This document shows positions 58,701 through 64,000 of a stretch of DNA of 64,000 bases, one piece after another. The translations under genes and the position numbers were made by a program. Source of the DNA: Photorhabdus luminescens subsp. luminescens (GTDB lineage Bacteria > Pseudomonadota > Gammaproteobacteria > Enterobacterales > Enterobacteriaceae). Under the pieces are notes generated by a model, which worked only from the letters and a program-made list of their open reading frames with translations, searched no databases and was not told the origin of the DNA. Location of the stretch: the NCBI RefSeq assembly GCF_001083805.1, contig NZ_JXSK01000001.1, positions 124,001 to 188,000 on the forward strand, read 5' to 3'. Each line of letters starts with the position of its first letter. Positions within the stretch are counted from its first letter, which is position 1.

Positions 58701-59022
58701 TGTTGGATGTATCGCACTGGGCGAAGAAGCACTGGCAGGACTCACGGTACTTGATCCGAATATGCTGCCTGATCAACCGGACAGTAACCCGCACGTGCCC
58801 GCACTGACTGCACAGCATCTGGCGTATGTGATTTACACCTCCGGTTCCACTGGCACGCCAAAAGGCGTGATGGTTGAGCATCGTGGGCTGGTTAATCTTA
58901 TTCGGGATAAAATCGCCCAGTTTGGCATTCACTCGGGTAGCCGGATGTTACAGTTTGCCTCATTGAGTTTCGATGCCAGTGTTTGGGAAATCATGATGGC
59001 GTTGGGGAGTGGGCCAGTTTGA
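46681..59022 (+). CDS. Giant nonribosomal peptide synthetase, part 2 (end of module 2 to start of A6; between two frameshifts)
   Basis: Continuation of the same synthetase in the next frame; it rejoins exactly if one G is added at 46680-46682. An internal ATG at 46756 lies in mid-domain, so independent translation is improbable. Order: end of A2; T2 (Ser codon 47251); LCL condensation C3 (HHIVSDG, 47818); A3 48800-50270, pocket DAWCIGAVC as in A1; T3 (50407); dual C/E C4 50585-51960; A4 52010-53490, pocket DAFWIGGTF (Val code); T4 (53626); LCL C5 (HHIIFDG, 54193); A5 55180-56640, pocket DASFIADVC, unassigned; T5 (56782); dual C/E C6 56955-58330; A6 from 58385. All carrier domains keep GGHSLL. 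The frame breaks again in A6 at 59011-59013, where AGTGGGCCAG should read AGTGGGGCCAG, giving a stop at 59020-59022. Confidence 0.92.
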   Translation, partial: GYLNRPELTAERFLPDTFSSEPDARMYRTGDLARYLPDGNLEFLGRNDQQVKIRGFRIEPGEIEARLLEHPAVSEAVVLALDDGQDKRLVAYVAAEADEALVNHLHIHLSMVLPDYMVPAAFVRLDAFPLTPNGKLDLRALPVPGEEDFARQVYAAPSGEMETTLAAIWRELLGVERISRYDNFFSLGGHSLLAVRMINRITALGIELPLSTLFTFPSLMTFAEAMRTQFDTSGEVLPAIIPLSREDQLPLSFAQQRLWFLAQLDGESETYNIPLALRLRGRLDITAWQQALDTLFARHEALRSIFVAVDGQPQVELLLAASGLPMRKYDLRNTLDVDAQLASLSAQEASAPFDLARGPLIRSSLIQLTNDDHVFLLTQHHIVSDGWSLGILKSELEALYSAHLNQQPDPLPPLTIQYPDYAAWQRQWLSAERIQSQSDYWRSKLVDAPVLLDLPTDRPRPPQQSFTGNILPVNLDAELTQSLKRLSEQQGVTLFMTLLAAWATVLSRLSGQEDLVIGTPSAGRSRQEVESLIGFFVNTLALRMDLSGAPNIAELLARVRQTALEAQEHQDLPFEQVVEIVQPPRRLAHAPLFQVMFAWQNNKNTEWQLPGLVVSLVEQAFDVVKFDLELNLFEVEGQIVGYLNYASALFDQATIERQVGYLHTVLREMAANPQQPVGKINILTVAERKLLLETWNATETSYPDHGCIHRLFEQQAEKNPDATALVYAGQVLSYAELDARANRLAHQLITSGIVPEQRVAICVASSPARIVGLLAVLKAGGAYVPLDPAYPGERLVHILTDAAPTIVLADAAGRTALGEKVLAALTVLDPNSLPNQPDSNPQVSALTPRHLAYVIYTSGSTGIPKGVMVEHRGLVNLIQEKIVQFDIQPGSRMLQFASFGFDASVWETMMALCSGATLAIPADTVRQEPRYLWHYLEEQAITHACLTPALLREGTDLPEMTIRPTLILGGEAPSATLLQALSRRATVFNAYGPTEITVCAATWRCPSDYAEGVIAIGRPTANTRVYLLNTDGQPVPLGAVGELYIGGVGVARGYLNRPDLTAERFLADPFSGELDARLYRTGDLARYLPDGNLEYLGRNDQQVKIRGFRIEPGEIEARLLEHPTVSEALVLALGDGQDKRLVAYVAAEADKELVNHLRTHLSAILPDYMVPAAFVCLDTFPLTPNGKLDRRALPAPGVEAFARQVYTAPQGEIETLLATIWSELLGIEQISRHDSFFSLGGHSLLAVRMVERLRNAGLTLAVRDLFQSPVLSAFAQTVGQLQAVVVPTNVITLATTALTPEMLPLIDLTQSEIDHIITQVPGGVANIQDIYALSPLQDGILFHHLLANKGDPYLLVSQMTFADRSLLDRYLAAVQQVINRHDILRTAFVWQGLSAPVQVVWRQAQLSVTELILDSVDGPICDQLAQHFDPRRYRLDLDQAPLLHFAMAQEDDGRWSVLQLLHHLIGDHTTLEVMNAEVQAYLIGQEENLPVPVPFRNLVAQAWLGVSQAEHTRFFTDMLAEVDEPTLPFGLTEVHRDGSQVTESHRILPVTLNNRLRSQARRLDVSLATLCHLAWAQVLSRTSGQAKVVFGTVLFGRMQAGQGADSGMGLFINTLPLRLDIDETSVQDSVRLAHTRLAGLLAHEHASLALAQRCSRVSGEAPLFSALLNYRHSAQPVTTDAIISGIEILSGQERTNYPFVLSVEDFGHALGLTAQIVQPIDPERICGYMQQALESLAEALEQRPETPVRLLNILPAAEKRLLLETWNATQAPYPDQYCIHRLFEQQAEKNPDAIALVYGKYLLSYAELNARANRLAHRLIGQGIQPDDRIAVLLERSVELVVAQLAILKAGAVYVPIDPQVPDERKHWLINDCSAKLLLTDIDIPVDLVIPLLCLANEMDAIRQEDYLNPDLPRASPELAYIMYTSGSTGAPKGVMVPHRAVVRLVINNGYADIGPDDRVAFGANPAFDASTFEVWAPLLNCSTLVVIDHATLLTPKEFVRALQIYRITVLWLSVGLFNRLATELSPALPQIKILIVGGDVLDPHVIRQVLRDNPPQQLLNGYGPSEGATFTTTYRITALPAGTTKIPIGRPIANTRVYLLDANGQPVPLGVEGEIYIGGDGVACGYLNRPELTVERFLLDPFNDEPDARMYRTGDLARYLPDGNLEFLGRNDQQVKIRGFRIEPGEIEARLMEHPAVNEVVVLVVGDEQDKRLVAYVAAEADETLVNCLRTHLSAILPDYMVPAAFVCLGAFPLTLNGKLDRQALPAPGEEDFARQIYAAPSGEMETTLAAIWRELLGVERISRYDNFFALGGHSLLAVRMINRIAALGIELPLSTLFTFPSLMAFAEVMSAEFDKSDRILPAIVPLSREGQLPLSFAQQRLWFLTQFEGVSEIYHIPLALRLQGQLDIAAWQQALDTLFARHEVLRSVFVTVDGQPQVELLPAALGLPMKKYDLRNTPDVDAQLASLSIQEVGTPFDLVRGPLIRSALVQLANDEHVFLLTQHHIIFDGWSVSVLMRELNTLYTAFLAGQPDPLSPLTIQYPDYAAWQRQWLSADRIQSQSDYWRARLADAPVLLDLPTDRPRPPRQSFAGALLPVSLDAELTQSLKRLSEQQGVTLFMTLLAAWATVLARLSNQEDLVIGTPSAGRSRQEVESLIGFFVNTLALRMDLSGAQNVAELLAHVRQTALAAQEHQDLPFEQVVEIVQPPRRLAHTPLFQVMFAWQNNENTEWQLPGLTVSPADQLIDIAKFDLELGLSEVDGCIVGYLNYATVLFDQPTIERQVGYLHTVLRAMAANPQQPVGKINILTVAERKLLLETWNTTKMSYPDHSCIHRLFEQWTEKNPDATALVYEGQALSYAELNARANRLAHQLITLGVVPDQRVAICVARSPAMITGLLAVLKAGGAYVPLDPAYSGERLRHILADAEPAILLADNTGRAALGKKALADVIMLDPNILFDQADSNPQIPELTERHLAYVIYTSGSTGTPKGVMVEHRGVVNLALAQITRFSVDETSRILQFASSGFDASVSEIMTALSGGACLVIPTDIIRQDPRRLWSYLEKQAVTHAFLPPALFREESDLPVIAIKPTLIFAGEAPGSTLFWALCDRVNLFNDYGPTEITVCATSWSCPPDYMDALIPIGRPTTNTRVYLLDTYSQPAPLGAVGELYIGGVGVARGYLNYPELTAERFLTDPFSNEPDAWMYRTGDLARYLPDGNLVFIGRNDQQVKIRGFRIEPQEIEARLTEYPAVSGALVLALSDGQDKRLVAYVVAEPDDGLTASLREYLSAILPDYMVPAAFVRLNAFPLTPSGKLDRRALPVPGADAFARQVYAAPQGETETLLAAIWSELLGIEQISRHDSFFALGGHSLLAVRMIERLRNAGLTLAVHDLFQSPVLSAFAQTVGQSQTVVAPENVITPATTALTPEMLPLIELTQIEIDYIVEQVPGGMANIQDIYALSPLQDGILFHHLLANKGDPYLLAYPMAFADRFLLDCYLAAVQQVINRHDILRTAFVWQGLSVPAQVVWRQAPLSVVELTLDPADGPVYEQLAQRFDPRQHRLDLGQAPLLRFVIAQEMDGRWIALQLQHHLIGDHTTMEVMHREVQAYLTGPGDNLPAPVPFRNLVAQVRLGVSQAEHTRFFTDMLSEVDEPTLPFGLTEVYRDGSQMTQSYRMLPAILNNRLRSQARRLGVSLAALCHLAWAQVLSRTSGQAKVVFGTVLFGRMQTGQGVDSGMGLFINTLPLRLDMDDTPVRGSVQAAHARLAELLVHEHASLALAQRCSGVQGEVPLFSALLNYRHSTLSATSNEIMNGIEFLGAQERTNYPFTLSVEDFGNALGLTTQIVQPFDPERMCGYMQQALESLAETLELAPETPVRTLEILPETERALLLKTWNATETVYPEQLCIYQLFEQQVEKNPDATALVYDEQTYSYAELNIRANRLAHQLIALGIAPDQRVAICVTRSLTMVVGLLAVLKAGGAYVPLDPAYPGERLAYILTNAAPAILLADNVGCIALGEEALAGLTVLDPNMLPDQPDSNPHVPALTAQHLAYVIYTSGSTGTPKGVMVEHRGLVNLIRDKIAQFGIHSGSRMLQFASLSFDASVWEIMMALGSGPV
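48800..50490 (+). repeat. Module repeat unit, copy 2 (A3-T3)
   Basis: Near-copy of the A1-T1 segment (42410-44100); both have the same specificity pocket. A6 (58385-59865) shares much of the core but differs in its outer parts. A4 and A7 form a second near-identical pair. Confidence 0.75.
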
Positions 59023-62000
59023 TTATCGCTGTCGATATCGCCCGTCAGGACCCGCTTCGTCTCTGGCATTATCTGGAGCAACAGGCAGTGACCCATGCCT
59101 GTCTGACCCCGGCTCTGCTTCGGGAGGGGGGCGATTTACCGGAAATGATGACAAGACCGACGTTGATACTCGGTGGCGAGGCACCCAGCGCAATGCTGCT
59201 CCAGGCACTGAGTCGTCGGGCAACGGTGTTTAATGCCTATGGCCCGACAGAAATCACGGTGTGTGCGACGACCTGGCGTTGCCCGCCAGACTACACGGAG
59301 ACGTTGGTGCCTATCGGCCATCCGACCGTGAACACCCAGATTTATTTGCTGGATACCTACGGCCAGCCAGTGCCGTTGGGGGCAGTAGGTGAATTATATA
59401 TTGGCGGTGCGGGGGTGGCGCGTGGCTACCTTAATCGTCCTGAACTGACGGCTGAACGCTTCTTAGCTGACCCGTTTAGTGAGATGCCGGATGCGCGGAT
59501 GTATCGGACCGGGGATCTGGCCCGTTATTTGCCAGATGGTAATTTAGTCTTTGTTGGTCGTAATGACCAGCAGATTAAAATTCGGGGCTTCCGAATTGAA
59601 CCGGGTGAAATTGAGACTCGATTGACAGAGTACCCAGCGGTGCGTGAAGCGGTAGTGTTAGCACTGGGTGAGGGGCACGATAAGCGTCTGGTAGCCTGGG
59701 TGGCGGCAGAAGAAAACGCTGAGTTGGCGAATAGACTGCGTACTCATTTGAGCACAATTTTGCCGGATTATATAATACCAGCGGCTTTTGTCCGTTTGGA
59801 TACCCTGCCGTTGACGCCGAATGGAAAACTGAACCGTCTGGCATTGCCGGCACCGGACGTAGAAGCATTTTCCCGTCAGGTTTACGCAGCGCCGCAAGGC
59901 GAAACAGAGATAGCGCTGGCGGCTATCTGGCGTGAATTACTGGGGATCGAACAGGTGGGGCGGTATGACAGCTTCTTTGCCCTGGGCGGCCATTCATTAT
60001 TGGCGGTGCGAATGATAAACCGAATAGCGGCATTGGGGATTGAATTACCGCTGTCCACGTTGTTTAAATCACCGACACTGGCAGCCTTTGCTGAGGTCAT
60101 GGGGACTCAGTTTGGTGAGCAGAGCAATAACGTGTCTGCCATGCTGCCGATATCCCGCGAGGGGGCATTACCGTTGTCATTCGCGCAACAGCGTCTGTGG
60201 TTCCTGGCCCAGTTTGAGGGCGTTAGTGAAACCTATCATGTCCCAATGGCCCTGCGTTTACGTGGTCAGTTGGATATTGATGCCTGGCAGCAGGCGCTGA
60301 ATCGCTTGTTTGCCCGTCACGAAGCGTTACGTTCTGTCTTTATCACGATGGAAGGTCAGCCTCAGGTCGAATTATTGCCGGCTGAATTGGGTTTGCCGAT
60401 AAGCAAACATGATCTGCGTAAAGTGTCTGACGCGGATAAACAGCTTGAGCGTTTGTGTGCACAGGAAGCAGAGGCGCCGTTTGATCTTGCGAGTGGGCCG
60501 TTAATCCGAGCCGGCCTGATACAACGGGCTGACGATGATTACCTCTTTTTGCTGACTCAGCATCATATTGTGTCAGACGGCTGGTCAACTGGCGTGCTAA
60601 TGCATGAGTTGAGCACTCTCTATACCGCTTTTTCAGCGGGGCTGCCCGATCCGTTGCCGCCACTGGCAATTCAGTATCCTGATTATGCCGCCTGGCAACG
60701 TCAGTGGCTATCGGCGGAGCGGTTACAAATTCAATCCGACTATTGGCGTATAAGGCTGGCGAACGCGCCCGTCCTGTTGGATTTGCCGACTGACCGGCCA
60801 CGTCCGTCTGAGCAGTCGTTTGCCGGGCATGCTGTCCCCGTCAATCTGGATGAGAAATTAACGACATCTCTCAAGCGTCTGAGTGAACAGCAGGGAAGTA
60901 CGTTATTTATGACCCTGTTATCAGCTTGGGCTACTGTGCTATCGCGCTTGTCAGGTCAGGATGATGTGGTGATCGGTACGCCAAGTGCGGGCCGCAATCG
61001 CCAAGAAATAGAATCCCTCATCGGTTTTTTTGTCAACACACTGGCTTTACGTATCAACTTATCGGGGGAGCCAAATGTGGCGGAGTTGCTTGCACGCGTG
61101 CAGCAAACCGCACTGGAGGCCCAGGAATATCAGGATTTGCCGTTTGAACAGGTAGTGGAAATCGTGCAACCGCCACGCCGACTGACGCATACCCCGCTGT
61201 TCCAGGTAATGTTTGCCTGGCAGAGCAATGAGCGTGCGGATTGGAAATTGCCGGGATTGACCGTTTCACCTGCCGATCAATTTGTTGATATCGCTAAGTT
61301 TGATCTTGAATTGAGCCTATCAGAGGTAGACGGCCGGATTGTCGGTTATCTGAATTATGCTACCGCCCTGTTTGATCAACTTACCATTGAGCGATATGTG
61401 GGGTATTTGTACGCGGTATTGCAAGCGGTAGTGGCTAACCCTCAACAGCCAGTTGGGAAAATCGATATCCTGACCGTGGCGGAGCGCAAGCTATTACTGG
61501 AAACCTGGAATGCAACCCAGACACGATATCCTGACCAGACATGCATTCACCGGCTGTTTGAACAACAGACGGAGAAAACCCCTGACGCTATAGCGTTGGT
61601 GTATGAAGAACACATTCTCAGTTATACCGAATTAAATGTCCGCGCCAATCGGCTGGCTCGCCGGTTAATTGAGCGGGGGATACAGTCGGATGATCGGATT
61701 GCGGTGCTGTTAGAACGTTCTATTGAACTGGTGGTGGTTCAATTGGCCATTCTCAAAGTTGGGGCCGTTTATGTGCCAATCGATCCCCATGTACCGACTG
61801 AGCGGAAAAACTGGCTGATAAACGACTGTTCAGCCAAATTATTGCTCACCGATATTCCGGTTGATCTGGCGATCCCCCAGTTTTGTCTGGTCGATGAGAT
61901 GTTCGCTATTGAGGAAGACGATCACCGCAATCTTGACTTACCTCGTTCCAGTACCGAATTGGCCTATATTATGTATACCTCTGGTTCGACCGGCACACCC

Positions 62001-64000
62001 AAAGGGGTCATGGTGCCACATCGTGCAGTGGTTCGGCTGGTCATCAATAACGGGTACGCCGACATCGGGCCGGATGATCGGGTGGCGTTTGAGGCCAACC
62101 CGGCTTTCGATGCCAGCACCTTTGAAGTTTGGTCGCCATTGCTTAATGGCGGCACGCTGGTGGTAATTGATCACGCTACATTATTGACGCCTAAAGAGTT
62201 TGTTCAGGCATTACAGAATTATCGCATTACGGTGCTGTGGCTGAGTGTCGGGCTGTTTAACCGACTGGCGGCAGAGTTGTCGCCAGTGCTGCCACAAATC
62301 AAAACCCTGATTGTCGGCGGTGATGTGCTGGATCAGCATGTGATTAGGCAAGTTCTGCGAGATAACCCGCCGCAACAGTTATTGAATGGCTATGGGCCAA
62401 GTGAAGGGACTACCTTTACCGCCACCTACCGTATTGCAGAATTATCGCCAGAAGTGACCCGAATCCCCATCGGTCGGCCAATAGCCAATACGCAGGTTTA
62501 TCTGTTGGATACCTATGGTCAGCCTGTGCCGCAGGGGGTAACCGGTGAGATGTATATCGGCGGGGATGGGGTTGCCTGTGGCTATCTCAATCGCCCCGAG
62601 CTGACCGCGGAACGTTTTCTGCCAGATCCATTTAGTGATAAGCCGGATGCCCGCCTGTATCGGACCGGGGATTTGGCCCGTTACCTGCCAGACGGCAATC
62701 TGGAGTTCCTGGGCCGTAATGACCAACAGGTGAAAATCCGTGGTTTCCGTATTGAACCGGGGGAAATAGAAGCCCGATTGATGGATTATCCGGCGGTGAA
62801 TGAAGCGGTTGTGTTGGCGTTGGATGATGGGCAGGACAAACGGTTGGTGGCTTATGTAGCGGCAGAAACGGATGAGGAGTTGGTTAACCATCTGCGTACT
62901 CATCTGAGCGCTATTTTGCCGGATTATATGGTACCGGCAGCCTTTGTACGTCTGGACACCTTCCCCCTGACGCCGAACGGAAAATTAGATCGTCAGGCAT
63001 TACCGACGCCGGGGGAAGAAGCCTTTGCCCGGCAAATTTATGAAGCACCGCAGGGAGAAGTAGAAACCCTATTGGCCGCTGTCTGGAGCGAGTTGTTAGG
63101 CATTGAACAGGTGAGTCGGCACGATAGCTTCTTTGCGTTGGGCGGCCATTCGTTGCTGGCGGTAAGGATGATTGAGCGTCTGCGTCATGCGGGGCTAACG
63201 TTGGCGGTACGTGATCTGTTTCAATCCCCGGTGTTGTCCGCATTTGCCCAAACAGTAGGACAGTATCGGGCAGTGGTGGCGCCAGCGAATGTCATCACTC
63301 CGGCGACCATAGCACTCACACCAGCGATGTTGCCGTTGATTGAGTTGGCCCAACCTGAGATTGACTATATTGTGGAGCAAGTGCCGGGTGGGATGGCCAA
63401 TATTCAGGACATCTATGCCCTGTCGCCATTGCAGGACGGTATTCTGTTCCACCATTTACTGGCGAATGAAGGTGACCCGTATCTATTGGTCAGCCAGATG
63501 ACCTTTGCTGATCGTTCATTGCTGGATCGTTATCTGACAGCAGTGCAACAGGTGGTTAATCGCCATGACATCCTGCGTACCGCCTTTGTGTGGCAAGGAT
63601 TATCAGCACCAGCTCAAGTGGTCTGGCGTCAGGCGCAATTGTCAGTCACTGAATTGGCATTGAATCCGGTTGATGGGCCGATCTGTGACCAGTTAGCTCA
63701 ACATTTTGATCCACGTCACTATCGTATTGATCTGCAACGAGCGCCACTGTTGCACTTCGCGGTGGCGCAGGAGGACGATGGCCGTTGGAGCGTACTGCAA
63801 TTGCTGCATCATCTCATTGGTGACCATACCGCAATGGAAGTAATGCGCCGCGAAGTTCAGGCGTACCTTACCGGACTGGGGGACAATTTGCCGACGCCGG
63901 TCCCTTTCCGCAATCTGGTAGCTCAGGTTCGTCTGGGGGTGAGTCAGGCCGAACATACCCGCTTCTTTACCGATATGTTGGCTGAAGTGGACGAACCAAC
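59013..64000 (+). CDS. Giant nonribosomal peptide synthetase, part 3 (rest of module 6 to start of module 8; runs off the window)
   Basis: Third stretch of the synthetase, in a further frame, open from 59013 to the right edge as far as I checked. Order: rest of A6 (ASLIIAVDIARQ, LILGGEAPSAMLL, NAYGPTE; pocket again DAWCIGAVC); T6 (Ser codon 59994); LCL condensation C7 (HHIVSDG, 60561); A7 61545-63010 (pocket DAFWIGGTF, Val code, near-copy of A4); T7 (63150); dual C/E C8 from 63340 (HHLLANEGD, HHLIGDH), incomplete. No thioesterase is reached, so several more modules must lie outside. Without a start codon of its own this stretch needs the upstream frame to be restored. If intact, the gene would be at least 23.4 kb, consistent with the about 49-kb kolossin gene I recall. 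Confidence 0.92.

Noticed and set aside
42102-63956. Many minus-strand and alternative-frame open reading frames inside the synthetase
   Set aside because: They recur at matching places in each repeated module and are absent of known domains; they reflect GC-rich codon use in the real frame.
40610-64000. Regular repetition as a CRISPR array or tandem satellite
   Set aside because: The repeats are kilobase-scale coding modules with NRPS motifs, not short repeats with unique spacers.

Overview
The window is a chromosomal segment from an entomopathogenic enterobacterium, most probably Photorhabdus. Most of it (about 1-39.7 kb) is an Enterobacterales core whose gene blocks have the same content and order as in Escherichia coli: guaB-guaA; manX-manY-manZ-yobD-mntP facing rlmA; yoaH facing pabB-nudL-sdaA; holE, ftnA, yobA-yebZ-yebY, the small RNA SdsR and yebV; msrC-proQ-prc-htpX; and tcyP, ydjM, hxpB (broken), yniB, yniA. 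The base composition is AT-rich and six ERIC elements (five of exactly 127 bp, one truncated) lie between genes, which fits Photorhabdus. The genus is my inference; no marker gene settles it.

Layout. 0-5 kb: 3' end of oligopeptidase B, a TonB-dependent (heme-type) receptor with a damaged C-terminus, xseA. 5-8.4 kb: guaBA behind a PurR-like operator. 8.5-10.1 kb: a small accessory block (XRE regulator, CcdAB toxin-antitoxin pair, a DUF2335 remnant, an unknown gene). 10.4-19.6 kb: rlmA, mntP with its manganese riboswitch, mannose PTS, sdaA, nudL, pabB. 19.8-25.1 kb: yoaH, yebF, pip, holE, ftnA, copper-type yobA-yebZ-yebY, SdsR, yebV. 25.8-34.9 kb: msrC, proQ, prc, htpX, tcyP, LexA-controlled ydjM, an hxpB relic, yniB, yniA. 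35.2-38.8 kb: the yfeABCD iron/manganese ABC transporter behind a Fur box. 39 kb: emtA.

From 40,610 to the right edge runs a single giant nonribosomal peptide synthetase, more GC-rich than the flanks. It starts with a formyltransferase domain, then a half condensation domain, then repeated modules in which dual condensation/epimerisation domains strictly alternate with ordinary LCL condensation domains. Seven adenylation domains are visible and an eighth module begins at the edge. This predicts an N-formylated peptide of alternating D and L residues, as in linear gramicidin. From memory it matches the 15-module kolossin A synthetase of Photorhabdus TTO1 (plu2670). In this sequence the reading frame is broken twice, each time by one missing G in a run where four are expected.

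Recurrent themes are metal homeostasis (Fur-like sites at mntP, ftnA and yfeA, plus the Mn riboswitch) and local decay: ERIC insertions at the ends of genes, a deleted hxpB, and three single-base frameshifts that should be checked as possible sequencing errors before being read as biology.
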